A stretch of DNA of 64,000 nucleotides from Holothuria scabra (taxonomy: Eukaryota > Echinodermata > Holothuroidea > Aspidochirotida > Holothuriidae), in NCBI GenBank assembly GCA_037179385.1, contig CM074188.1, positions 25,685,318 to 25,749,317 of the forward strand, read 5' to 3'. Positions 1-8,973 of the stretch are shown in pieces. The number at the start of each line of letters is the position of its first letter. Positions within the stretch are counted from its first letter, which is position 1. The notes under the pieces are model-generated. The model worked only from the letters and a program-made list of their open reading frames with translations. It was not told the origin of the DNA and ran no database searches. Made by a program: the position numbers and the translations under genes.

Positions 1-855
1 CGTCTGTCTAACACCTCCTAAACATTCCCTAGGCTTTCCTTGTAATGTCTACACACTGCACTTAATAAATGTTAATTATTATAAGAACCAAGAACCAAGG
101 GGGCCGCGTGTATCAACCTAAACTCCCGTAAAATAATTCCGTACCCTGATTCAAACGCACTCTAAAACCTTTTGTTAGAGATAATTCAGAATTCTTAGTA
201 ACAGTAGACTCATTAACTAATGCTTGTCTTCAAGGATTGTTGCCTACAAATACAGGACCTAACCTATTCGCCTATTCCAACTGTAACGTAAGGACTATTC
301 ACAGACTAAGCATCCTAACGAGGCCTAGGAGCCTAACGGCCTAACCATTACGTTAGCCTTACCAAGCAAAATGTGTCGTTATCTTTCTCTCCCTGTTAAG
401 GTAATCACATGAACAAGAGATTGTCTTAAAATACAACAGATTATCCCAGTAACTTCTAGATTACCTGTTATCGATTAATTAAACTTAAATACGACATTTT
501 ATATCCCTACTTGGACAACTTACAATAGTTAATTGTTGCTGGGCTGTTCGCTCTCTTTTCGACTCTATCGCACGTGTCAACACAACGAGAATTCCATGGC
601 GTTCTCCCCAGAACCTTCCACGTTGTTAAAAGCAATGCACGCAGGAATCAACGGGTGAAGAAATCTGTGTTTTCGTGATTGGCTAATACCTCGCGCCAGG
701 GGAATTAACAGTAGCGCGCTGCGTGATCGGGTCAGCTAGAGGTCAAGTACTACAATACAGCCTGTCACCCGGTGATTCCTGACATAACAAAGATAATACA
801 TAAACATTAAAGGTGATATAAATATAAAGAGGGCGCATACATAATTATCGTTACA
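1..855 (-). repeat. 3' LTR of the gypsy element (cut by window start)
   Basis: Bases 1-855 match 8121-8973. In the alignment I see two differences only: one extra G in the run near base 100 and one extra base near 160. On the minus strand the LTR opens with TGTAACG at 855, the usual TG start. The remaining roughly 930 bp of this LTR, including its poly(A) signal, must lie to the left of the window. Confidence 0.95.
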
Positions 856-870
856 CTACCCCCCTCTCAA
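856..870 (-). other. Polypurine tract
   Basis: Read on the minus strand this is TTGAGAGGGGGGTAG, an almost pure purine run that directly abuts the TG start of the 3' LTR. That is the place and composition of the RNase H-resistant primer for plus-strand DNA synthesis. It lies 36 bp beyond the stop codon of the last ORF. Confidence 0.85.
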
Positions 871-906
871 AACCGTAATGCTTCCACGCATTAGTGTGTC
901 TGATGT

Positions 907-1640
907 TTATTCCAAGTGCTCTTCCCGCACTCTTCTGTAGTAGAACCCGTCTTTAATCGTTGTCTCTGTGGTTACCACGTACCTCTTTCTTTCTGTCATC
1001 CTCACCAGTTTCCATTCGCACGAAGTGTCTCCAGTTGGCAGCTTGCTAGCCTGTCGTCTTGCCTCCTCCATGGTCTGTCCTATCTCCGTCATCCCGCCAT
1101 CCAAGGTGTGTCTCTGGAACATTCTGGGTTCTGGTAACCCTTCCTGGTTTCCTAACTCGTTGCGGATCTCCTTCGGTGACTGTTTGGGAATCTCCCTCTT
1201 TTCTGGGCTTTGTGGAGAGGTCACTTCCGCACTCATCTTCAGCCTGCATTCGCTGGGACTTTGGGAAAGTAATTCCGACAGGACTGGTGCGTATTGGGGA
1301 AGCACTTTCCTTTCGACTTTCGGAGTTGTCTTCGTCTTGTCACGTGGTTCCTCTCTGCCAGGGGTTCCGTCTTTACTCGAAGATCCACCACTCGTACCAG
1401 CGACAGCTTTGTCTTTGGAAGACCGTTTCTTCTGATGTGTGGTTTCAATGTGGCGGATTAAGTTCCCCTTTCTGTCTGAGCTGTACGTACACATCTGACA
1501 GGCAAAGCGTTCAGCTTTGTGTTTACACCTGAGATGATCTTCAACTTAGTCAAGGACTTCATCCTCTCCTTACACACTCTGCATCTGTATTCTTTCGATC
1601 TTTCCAACTCCTTCTCGTCAAGAACATCAGTGAAGTCCAT
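907..1640 (-). CDS. ORF3: C2H2 zinc-finger protein in env position (one frame break)
   Basis: The ATG at 1640 lies 88 bp beyond the integrase stop. The frame runs to about 1535, then resumes one frame over and ends at 907; about 244 codons in all. The first part holds a finger starting at C20 and C23 of the form C-x2-C-x12-H-x4-H, with its histidines just past the break. The second finger has the same spacing (CQMC, then RHIETTH). A lysine-, serine- and proline-rich linker follows, then a C-terminal region rich in charged and aromatic residues (CEWKLVRMTERKRYVV). There is no signal peptide, membrane segment or furin-like site, so this is not an envelope protein. Two linked fingers are the minimal unit for DNA or RNA binding; a nuclear or regulatory role is inference. 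I do not recognise the C-terminal part. How it is expressed (splicing or re-initiation) is not visible. Confidence 0.75.
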
Positions 1641-1728
1641 GGTACTTGAATCAGACGGATAATCTGTAAGTAAACAAAAGAAACAAACTGATAAGCACGT
1701 TGCTCTGTTATGTGTTAAACAACACTAG

Positions 1729-3770
1729 TCAAAAGATATAGTCATGGTGCCACTGAGGACGTCTCCTGGTTCTACGGGTTGAAATGTCCTGGTCACTGAG
1801 ATCCTCATCCGTGCGGTTATTCTGTTCCTTTGGAAAATGTTCATCTCCGGTATCACTTTCGTCTACCTGGCCAACTGGTTTGTCCGGCTTATTACCCGTC
1901 TCCTTGGCCTGGGGGAATTGACACTCTAGTAACTTTAATCTGTTATGGTGGACAACTCTCCTCTTTCCAGTATTCTTTCTTCTGATACGGAATGTTACGT
2001 CACTAAGTCTATCCAAAATCACCCATGGTCCGTCCCAGAACCTCATGAGTTTTGGACTGAGCCCTTTCTTCTTCGCTGGGTTATACAAGAGAACCTTATC
2101 TCCAATTTTAAGGCTCTGCTGACTGACCGTTCGATCGTAGTTCCGTTTCTGTCGGTTTCCTGCCAGGTCCATGCTGTTTCGGGCAAGCTCGTGAATTTGT
2201 CTCAATCTGTCCTGGAGTTGCACCACCATATGGGTGTCTTGTTCCGATTTCCCATTCTCTCCCAAGGATACGTCAGTGTCAATAAGCAAGTCAATTGGGA
2301 GTTTCAGGTCCGTTCCAAACATCATTTCATTAGGGGAGCAACCTGTCGTCTCATGTCGGGAAGATCGATACGCCATCATTACAAGTTGCAAACACTTGTC
2401 CCAGTCTCTCTGGTTCGCCTGGATGACTTTGGACAGCATGTCTTCCAGAGTTCTATTTAGTCTCTCGATCATACCGTCGCTCTGGGGGTGATATGCCGTT
2501 GTTCTGGTTTTCTCAATCTGTAAAAGTTGACAGACTTCTGAGAAAACTCTCGACTCGAAGTTCCGTCCTTGATCCGTATGGATACGATTTGGAATGCCAA
2601 ACCTGGAAATAAACTCCTCTACCAACACCGTGGCAATTGTCTCAGCTTCTTGATTTGGGATAGGGTAGGCCTCTGCCCACTTAGTAAAGTAGTCGCCAAC
2701 AATCATGATATATCTGTTTCCCCTGTCAGTGGTTGGTAATGGTCCTAATATATCAATGGCTACCCGTTCTAAGGGAGCTCCAACATGTTCGACTTGCATC
2801 TTGGCTTTGGCCTTTGTCTTGGGCTTTTTCCGTTCTTGGCACGGCACGCAAGCCTTGACCCATAATTCTACCTGCCGCCTCCATCCGTGCCAATAAAATC
2901 TCCTTTGAACTCTTTCTAAGGTCCGTTTTACTCCCATATGTCCAGCAGTTGGTTTGTCATGCAGATGTTGTATTACCTGCTCCCTCATTCCCCTAGGTGT
3001 TACAAGTTGGTACGTCACCTTGCTTCCGTCGTGACTCTCCCATCTTCGGTACAGGACTCCCTTTTTCATCTCAAATCTGTCCCATTGCGTCCAATAATTC
3101 TTTAACTCTTTTCCTTCAGAGGAAAGTGAATCACTACTTGGTCTTGTTTCTGTAGTTTCTTTCCATTCAATCATCTTTCTTGTCTCTGTGTCCTTCATTT
3201 GTTCTGCCCTGATATCTTGCTTAGACCAGTCTTGTAGCCAAGGTAAACCACTCTCATCGGAAACTGCTTCAGTAATCGTTGTCACCACCAATTCTTGAGG
3301 CATCTCGTCGTCGGTTGCTACCTCAGGTTTCTTTTCCTTCCTCTTCTGCCCATATTTATGTCTAAAGGTTGGAAACTCGTTGACTGCTCGTTCCTTTTCC
3401 GACAATTCTTGGCGAGTGCAGTGGTCACAGTTATCTCCACATGGTCTTCTAGAGAGACCGTCTGCGTTAGAATGCAGTTTTCCTGGTCGATGCTGTATGT
3501 CAAATTGGTAGGTACTAAGTAGTTCCAACCAGCGAGCAATCTGACCTTCTGGGTTTTTGAATGTCATTAACCAACGGAGGGCTGCGTGGTCAGTCCTTAT
3601 CAGGAAGCGTGCCCCGTAGAGATAGTGATGAAACTGCTTTACCGCTTTGACTACTGCTAAGAGCTCTTTCCTGGTAATGCAGTATCGTCTTTCCTGCTTC
3701 GTCATAGTTTTGCTGAAATAACTAATAACTCTCTCCTCCCCGTCTTGCACCTGTGACAAAACGGCCCCAA
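1729..3770 (-). CDS. pol: Pol: RNase H (main part) and integrase
   Basis: A 676-codon open frame. Residues about 1-105 are RNase H of the Ty3/gypsy type: ITRKELLAVVKAV with its acidic E, LIRTDHAAL with its D, and HSNADGLSR at the end. A spacer with CDHC-like cysteines follows. Integrase starts near residue 255 with a zinc-binding HHCC module (GH at 273-274, CVPC at 304-307). The catalytic triad is visible as D336 (VAIDILGP), D396 (IHTDQG) and E432 (MIERLNR), with 35 residues between the last two, as expected. The C-terminus carries a GPY/F-like module (KLMRFWDGPWVI) and ends in a basic tail (RRTRRRPQWHHDYIF). RNase H removes the RNA template; integrase joins the DNA copy to the genome. The N-terminal RNase H strand lies in another frame upstream, so the true gene continues above 3770. 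Confidence 0.95.
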
Positions 3771-3905
3771 CTCAAAGTTGCTGGCATCAGTATCTAGGAT
3801 GAACATTTTCTTTGGGTCTGGATAAGCTAGAATCGGCGACGATGTCAGAACCTCTTTCAACTTTTGGAAGGCTTTTTCACAATCCATGTTCCAATCAAAC
3901 TTCTG
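3770..3905 (-). pseudogene. pol: Pol fragment: start of RNase H
   Basis: The frame reads MDCEKAFQKLKEVLTSSP and then FILDTDASNFELG, the connection segment and the first acidic strand of Ty3/gypsy RNase H, including its catalytic D. It then leaves frame at a G-rich run near 3770, where the longer RNase H-integrase frame takes over one base away. The upstream junction with the RT connection region is near 3905. Both breaks are single-base in size. No in-frame stop occurs inside the segment itself. Confidence 0.85.
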
Positions 3906-4163
3906 TGTTTTTCAGTTAACCTGAAGAGTGGGGCTGCGATCTCCGCAAAACCTTTAACGAATCTACGGTAATATCCACACAGTCCAAGAAAACTTCTTAC
4001 GTGGGTCAGTTCGGTCGGTCTCGTCCAACCTCGAACGGCAATCAATTTCTCTGGATCTGTTGATATTCCAGCCTCGGAAACCACGTGTCCTAGGTAAGTC
4101 ACGCTTGACTTGAAAAGATGGCACTTTTCTGGACTCAGCTTGAGGTTTGCTTCCCTCAGTCTG
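3905..4163 (-). pseudogene. pol: Pol fragment: RT thumb and connection
   Basis: The open frame contains TYLGHVVSEAGISTDPEK, RSFLGLCGYYRRFVKGFAEIA and PLFRLTEK. These are the standard end of the palm domain and the thumb and connection motifs of Ty3/gypsy reverse transcriptases. The reading frame differs by one base from the segments on both sides: the YLDD segment upstream (break near 4160) and the RNase H start downstream (break near 3905). Sequence quality between the breaks looks intact. Confidence 0.85.
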
Positions 4164-4398
4164 CAAATACCACTTTCAACCGATTAAGGCACTTCTCAAA
4201 AGTCGGTCCATATACTATTACATCGTCAAGGTAGACTAGGCACGTCTGCCAGTGTAAGCCAGATAACACGCGGTCCATGAGTCTCTCAAACGTTGCCGGA
4301 GCCTTACACAGACCAAAGGCATGGTGCAGAACTGGAATAACCCGTCACTGGTAGCAAAGGCTGTCTTTTCTTTGTCTTTTTCTGCCATTCCAACTTGC
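4156..4398 (-). pseudogene. pol: Pol fragment: RT palm with YLDD catalytic motif
   Basis: This minus-strand frame encodes the catalytic YLDD box (codons 4233-4222, read as LVYLDDVIVYG), preceded by a motif resembling MPFGLCKAPATF. The two aspartates of YLDD bind the catalytic metal ions. The frame is joined by one-base breaks to the N-terminal RT segment near 4398 and to the thumb segment near 4160, and meets TGA at 4158-4156 because of the latter. Confidence 0.85.
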
Positions 4399-4399
4399 G

Positions 4400-5250
4400 G
4401 TACCCGCTGGCCAGGTCGAGAGTACTGAACCAGCGAGACCCATTGAGTGCATCCAGTGATTCTGTAATGTGAGGGATTGGATAAGAGTCTTTAATTGTTG
4501 CAGCGTTTACTTTTCTGTAGTCTACACAAAATCTCATCTGGCCATTTTTCTTCTTAACCAGAACTACTGGAGAGGACCATGCACTCGAGGATGGTTCGAC
4601 CACGCCAGCTTCAAGCATTTCTTTCAGTAGGTCAGTCACTACTTGTCTTTGGTGAACTGGCACTCGTCTAGCTGGTTGTTTGATGGGTTTTGTCGTTCCG
4701 GTGTCGATGGTATGCTGAACAACCGTCGTCCTCCCAAGGTCATTCGGAGACCGAGAAAACACGTCCTCATACTGGACCAGAAGTTCCTTCAGCTGTCTTT
4801 GCTGATGTTTGTCCAGTCTTTGGTCACATGATTCCGCCAGTCCCGCCAAATGATCTGGAACTTTTCCATTTTCCTTTCGTTCAACTGCTCTTACTGACAT
4901 TATCGGATTACAGTTGGCACTCTCCTCGTCATCAACTACTCCAGTAACCTCCTCCAGTATGCCAACGACTGTACCTTGGTAGACTGTTACAGGTTCATGA
5001 CTTGGGTTCAAAACTCTCAAGGGCATAAATTCTTGTCCAGGATCAACCAGCAATTTCGCAACAAACAATCCATGTTTACTCACGAATTTCTCCGCTGGCT
5101 CCACAAGAGCATTTCCCTTCCCTTGAAATTTTCCAGAGAGCTTTCCCTTTATCATTGACTCGGCTCCTGGGGCAACCACTACCGTGTCTGAGTACAAGCC
5201 TGCATGGCTTCCCTGACGGCTCACAAGACGACAATTCCTCGCCATGTTCT
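4400..5250 (-). CDS. pol: Pol fragment: N-terminal reverse transcriptase
   Basis: The frame is open from an ATG at 5245 (probably not a real start, as pol is normally made from a polyprotein) to a stop at 4304. The protein-like part stops near 4400, after FSTLDLASGY at about residues 273-282; the last 31 residues are out of frame. Recognisable RT parts are a linker ending in QHTIDTGTTKPIKQ, the fingers region (EMLEAGVVEPSSSAWSSP, VVLVKKKNGQMRFCVDYRKVN) and the first catalytic aspartate in STLDLASGY. The function is RNA-dependent DNA synthesis from the tRNA primer. The frame is shifted by one base relative to protease upstream. Confidence 0.92.
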
Positions 5251-5259
5251 TGCCCCAAT

Positions 5260-5700
5260 TCTACTGCCTCGTCCCAAGATAAAGTTCCCCTTAAAACATC
5301 TAAGGAACATCGGTGACTTCGTAAGAACTCAAGTCCCAATATCGCGTCTCCTACAACATCAGCAACCCATATTTCATGTTCCACAGTCTTGTCTCCTACA
5401 CGAATTTCAAACATTCCTCGACCCATAAATGGAAACGGACTACCATCGGCAAGCTTCAAAGTCAGAGTTGTTGGCCTCAGTTCTGGTCTGGTGATTTCTG
5501 GGATGGATCTGTAAACCCTAGGACTGACGATGGTTACGTCCGCCCCGGTGTCAACTAAGAAGCTGACTAACGTGCCATTGACATAACCTTTCACGCGGAT
5601 TCCTGAGTCAGTACCCTGCTTCCTCCTCGGACACTCAACTGTACAGGCCTTTTCTCGTCTTCTACTGCAGTCGGGCTTTGGCCTGCAAGTCCGACTCCTG
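5260..5700 (-). CDS. pol: Pol fragment: retroviral-type aspartic protease
   Basis: The active-site box FLVDTGADVTIVS is followed about 70 residues later by DAILGLEFLRSH, the conserved ILG flap-base motif. Together these define the retropepsin fold that cleaves the Gag and Pol polyproteins and works as a dimer. The open frame extends from 5912 to 5076, but only about 5700 to 5260 reads as protease. Its upstream part is a shadow of the zinc-knuckle frame, and its downstream part is out of frame with RT. The element therefore has one-base breaks on both sides of protease. Confidence 0.9.
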
Positions 5701-5919
5701 ATAGTTTTCCGGATTGTCTTGGTCAAGTTTCTGATTGTCCTCCTTCCGTTCCTCTGTGCAGTTCCTCTTAAGGTGTCCAACTTTACCGCAGTTCCAACAC
5801 TTAGGCGGTGGTCGTTTGTCATTCTGCCAGCCGGGTTTTGAACTTGATTTGTTTCCCTGTCCACTTCCTGTAGACATCTTACTTGGGATTGGTGAATGGT
5901 TAGTGTTATCACGTGTCAA
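5662..5919 (-). CDS. gag: Gag nucleocapsid segment with CCHC zinc knuckle
   Basis: CWNCGKVGHLKRNC is a canonical retroviral CCHC knuckle (C-x2-C-x4-H-x4-C), which packages genomic RNA and assists primer annealing. It sits in a basic, glycine- and serine-rich stretch. The segment lies in the +1 frame relative to the capsid part of gag. The +1 frame opens after a TAG at about 5932-5930, just before the gag TAA at 5923-5921, so the two overlap by only a few codons. The segment ends at a TAG at 5664-5662, while protease continues one frame further on. The break could be programmed frameshifting or a one-base indel. Confidence 0.88.
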   Translation of the reverse strand: MTRDNTNHSPIPSKMSTGSGQGNKSSSKPGWQNDKRPPPKCWNCGKVGHLKRNCTEERKEDNQKLDQDNPENYQESDLQAKARLQ

Positions 5920-5920
5920 T

Positions 5921-7117
5921 TTAGCTTCCTAGTTTATCTATACAGCTCTCGAAGCTCTTGCTCAACACCTCTACCAGTTTCTGTAATGGATCTTCTGCTC
6001 TTCCTGAGGCTGTATCTTCCTGGGTTATTGCTCGGACCATAGGTCTTCGAATGTATCCTTTCTTTGTCTCGGCGAGGTGGAAAGCCTCTAGTTCCACTGC
6101 TACCACAACCGCATCTGAGAGACTGGTGGGTCTAGATTGGTACACTCTCCATTTAATATCGGTATCCTGTAGTGCATCGATGAAATGATCTTTGGCCAGT
6201 GTCTCGACCATCTCGTAGGGGGCCTCAGGATAAGCATGTAGGGTGAGACGCTTGATGTCCTGGGCGAGTTCTGCCAAACTTTCCTTTGGTTGCCGTACTC
6301 TGTTCTTGAGCATAGCCCGGAACAGTTGCGTTTGGTGGGCGGGGCTAAAACGGTGGCTTAAGGCAGCCGTTAACTCCCTGTAATCTCTTCGGCGTCTGTA
6401 ATCAAGATCATTCAGAATGGCTCTTGCCTGTCCCTTCAAACTGGCTGCTAAGTAAAGAGCGTTCTGCTCCTCTGACCAGCTGTTTAGTTCTGAAATAAGT
6501 TCAAATTGAACCAAGTAGTCATCCCAGTTTGATAAGCCATCGAAAGGAGAGGACAGGATACTTGGTCTCTGTTGAATTCCTGTACTATCACGTTGTTCAA
6601 CTGGCAATGGTGCATTCCTCTCCGTTCGCAAGTTCTCCCCGGTGGGACTAAAAGGGTTAGTCGGTGCTGTCATACTTCTGTTGTTATTGTCTGTAGGTAG
6701 ACTATTTCTTTCTGGACCATATCTCGTCCAGTTCCAGTTGTGTATCGGATCAGGACCAGACGGTGGGTTAAACCTTCCAGTGTGGTTGCTCTGAAAGCCA
6801 AATTCTTGTCTAGTGTTAGCAAATGGGTTAACATTACCCCTGTCAAGCTCCCAAGATCTCCCTGGAGTGGGGTCAGTAAACTCCTGGTGTGGGTCACTTG
6901 GTTCGTGTTGCTCAACCCTGTCAATTGTTCTCCATGAGGCTTCGGAATCTGCAGACTCGAGAGCTTCATAGTCGTTTGGAAACATATCTCTCTCTTGGTT
7001 ATCGTCTCGCAACAGGTCCGCCAATAAAGGTGTTTGTTCTAGCTGTGACGTTCTCCGCTCCCCATCGTCCAGTTCTTGTGATTCAGGAGAGTGTCTTCCA
7101 GGATAATCTCTTGACAT
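5921..7117 (-). CDS. gag: Gag, capsid-bearing part
   Basis: From the ATG at 7117 (MSRDYPGRHSPES) to TAA at 5923-5921 this is 398 codons. The frame is also open upstream, but only through the primer binding site, so 7117 is the first sensible start. The first 180 residues are polar and low in complexity. Residues about 185-370 look like a gypsy-type capsid: FDGLSNWDDYLVQFELI, WSEEQNALYLAASLKGQAR, a DYRELTAALSHRFSP segment and KESLAELAQDIKRLTLHAYP. These match the retrotransposon gag family that assembles the particle. The zinc knuckle that should end Gag follows in another frame. No in-frame stop interrupts the 398 codons. Confidence 0.9.
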   Translation of the reverse strand: MSRDYPGRHSPESQELDDGERRTSQLEQTPLLADLLRDDNQERDMFPNDYEALESADSEASWRTIDRVEQHEPSDPHQEFTDPTPGRSWELDRGNVNPFANTRQEFGFQSNHTGRFNPPSGPDPIHNWNWTRYGPERNSLPTDNNNRSMTAPTNPFSPTGENLRTERNAPLPVEQRDSTGIQQRPSILSSPFDGLSNWDDYLVQFELISELNSWSEEQNALYLAASLKGQARAILNDLDYRRRRDYRELTAALSHRFSPAHQTQLFRAMLKNRVRQPKESLAELAQDIKRLTLHAYPEAPYEMVETLAKDHFIDALQDTDIKWRVYQSRPTSLSDAVVVAVELEAFHLAETKKGYIRRPMVRAITQEDTASGRAEDPLQKLVEVLSKSFESCIDKLGS

Positions 7118-7170
7118 CGTGGACAGGCTGGAAACTGTGCAGTATACTTCGGACACTGGTACTGAAAACC

Positions 7171-7188
7171 ATCCCACCGCTGCCACCA
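7171..7188 (-). other. Primer binding site for tRNA-Leu
   Basis: The minus strand reads TGGTGGCAGCGGTGGGAT two bases beyond the end of the 5' LTR. Its plus-strand complement ends in CCA and equals the last 18 bases that I recall for animal tRNA-Leu with its CCA tail, so leucine tRNA is the likely primer for minus-strand DNA synthesis. The match is from memory and was not run against a tRNA set. Confidence 0.85.
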
Positions 7189-7282
7189 CGTGTAGCGCCG
7201 CGCGCTCGTCCGCTCTTAGATAAATTAGTCAGCACAGTTGACCACAAAGATGAAGAGAGGTTTTATCCTGTTTAATAATCAC

Positions 7283-7288
7283 TTTATT
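7283..7288 (-). promoter_or_regulatory. AATAAA poly(A) signal in LTR
   Basis: The minus strand reads AATAAA here, 92 bp before the LTR end. It is in the right place to define the R/U5 boundary and to polyadenylate the element's transcript in the 3' LTR copy. Cleavage has not been shown. Confidence 0.55.
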
Positions 7289-7559
7289 GATCAAGTTAAT
7301 TACATCTGATTCGGATTGATTAGTGAGTCGAAGAACAGCACTGATTTGCAACAATTTCTTACTTTGCTTCTCTAACCTCTATATGGTTCTCTTATTGGCC
7401 TAAGTATACGTACGTGCGTATTGCATATACAACGGACCACCCTACTACTGCTTAAAAGTATACAGTTTACAATATATGAGCAAGTAAAACAAATGAGATA
7501 CTGTAATTATTCCACCTGTCTCAAATTATATGTGCACGGAAAGATTTCTCACGAGTAGG

Positions 7560-7990
7560 CCCCTGAGAGAAAGTAGGTAGGACCCCACACGAGCAAGTTC
7601 CTCGCCAACAGCCGAACAGCTTCTCTTCAGCCGACCTCCTGTGAGCAGGTTCCCCTAGAAAGGTGTCCTCGTGAGTTGGTGACTCGGGAACGGATCCAGA
7701 TGAGCAGGGACTTCCTTTGAGCAGGCAGCACGCGAGCAGGTATTTTCGCCGAGTAATCGCCCTGTGGGTAGTTTCTCGTGAGCAGGTTCTTCCCTCGAAG
7801 TCGACTCATGAGCAGCCTCTCCGCGAGCAACAATCTTCTGAGTAATTTCCTCGTGAGCAACCTCCCGCGAGGCAGCAGTCTTCCGAGCAGTTGACTCGTG
7901 AGTAACCTTTCCTGAGCAGTCTTCCTCACGGGCCTATCCCTGTATGTGAACCTACTCGTGAGCAAACTCTCTCGTGAGAAAATAAATTCT
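7560..7990. repeat. Degenerate minisatellite inside the LTR
   Basis: The motif CTCGTGAGCA and close variants (ATGAGCA, GCGAGCA, GTGAGTA, CCGAGCA) recur about twenty times with spacing mostly between 12 and 30 bp. The array is far more diverged than the LTR pair, so it predates this insertion and is part of the family's LTR. Open frames across it are leucine/arginine repeats and look spurious. Confidence 0.75.
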
Positions 7991-8973
7991 AAGAGTAACC
8001 TACGTAACTGGACATGAACCAAAAGCTATTGTACCAAATTGAGTAACTTATTCCAAATAGCACACACAAGATAGCGAGAATGAAGGTAAATATTCGTGTA
8101 CAAGGAGCCTTAAGAAACGACGTCTGTCTAACACCTCCTAAACATTCCCTAGGCTTTCCTTGTAATGTCTACACACTGCACTTAATAAATGTTAATTATT
8201 ATAAGAACCAAGAACCAAGGGGCCGCGTGTATCAACCTAAACTCCCGTAAAATAATTCCGTACCCTGATTCAAACGCACCTAAAACCTTTTGTTAGAGAT
8301 AATTCAGAATTCTTAGTAACAGTAGACTCATTAACTAATGCTTGTCTTCAAGGATTGTTGCCTACAAATACAGGACCTAACCTATTCGCCTATTCCAACT
8401 GTAACGTAAGGACTATTCACAGACTAAGCATCCTAACGAGGCCTAGGAGCCTAACGGCCTAACCATTACGTTAGCCTTACCAAGCAAAATGTGTCGTTAT
8501 CTTTCTCTCCCTGTTAAGGTAATCACATGAACAAGAGATTGTCTTAAAATACAACAGATTATCCCAGTAACTTCTAGATTACCTGTTATCGATTAATTAA
8601 ACTTAAATACGACATTTTATATCCCTACTTGGACAACTTACAATAGTTAATTGTTGCTGGGCTGTTCGCTCTCTTTTCGACTCTATCGCACGTGTCAACA
8701 CAACGAGAATTCCATGGCGTTCTCCCCAGAACCTTCCACGTTGTTAAAAGCAATGCACGCAGGAATCAACGGGTGAAGAAATCTGTGTTTTCGTGATTGG
8801 CTAATACCTCGCGCCAGGGGAATTAACAGTAGCGCGCTGCGTGATCGGGTCAGCTAGAGGTCAAGTACTACAATACAGCCTGTCACCCGGTGATTCCTGA
8901 CATAACAAAGATAATACATAAACATTAAAGGTGATATAAATATAAAGAGGGCGCATACATAATTATCGTTACA

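Larger units (their letters stand above)
1..8973 (-). mobile_element. Ty3/gypsy-type LTR retrotransposon, near complete
   Basis: Two near-identical long terminal repeats flank gag, protease, reverse transcriptase, RNase H and integrase, all read on the minus strand. The domain order PR-RT-RH-IN is diagnostic of the Ty3/gypsy (Metaviridae) group rather than Ty1/copia. The outer part of the 3' LTR lies before base 1, so the target-site duplication cannot be tested; the bases just outside the other end (8974-8978) are atata. Between integrase and the 3' LTR is an extra ORF with two C2H2 zinc fingers; no envelope gene is seen. About eight one-base frame breaks interrupt the coding region, while the LTRs are almost unchanged, so the insertion is recent. 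As written it could not make its full proteins, unless the breaks are assembly errors. Confidence 0.95.
7191..8973 (-). repeat. 5' LTR of the gypsy element (complete, 1783 bp)
   Basis: On the minus strand the LTR starts TGTAACG at 8973 and ends CGCTACA at 7191, with short imperfect inverted ends of TG..CA type. At 1783 bp it is long for a gypsy LTR. Its inner part has a degenerate repeat with the motif GTGAGCA (7560-7990) and a poly(A) signal near the 3' end, placing U5 at roughly 70-90 bp. The transcription start was not identified. Its outer 853 bp equal bases 1-855. Confidence 0.95.

Noticed and set aside
907..1532. Plus-strand open frames of 73-157 codons
   Set aside because: They are antisense shadows of ORF3, whose minus-strand frame has zinc-finger motifs.
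907..1640. Envelope gene of an errantivirus-type element
   Set aside because: No signal peptide, transmembrane segment or cleavage site; C2H2 fingers instead.
1945..2491. Plus-strand frames of 171 and 85 codons
   Set aside because: Antisense of integrase; no domain of their own.
7627..8022. 131-codon minus-strand frame in the LTR
   Set aside because: Leucine/arginine repeats produced by the GTGAGCA minisatellite.
8930..8946. TATA box at the outer edge of the LTR
   Set aside because: The TTTATATTTATATC stretch on the minus strand is only about 30 bp inside the LTR, too close to the U3 start to be a credible core promoter.
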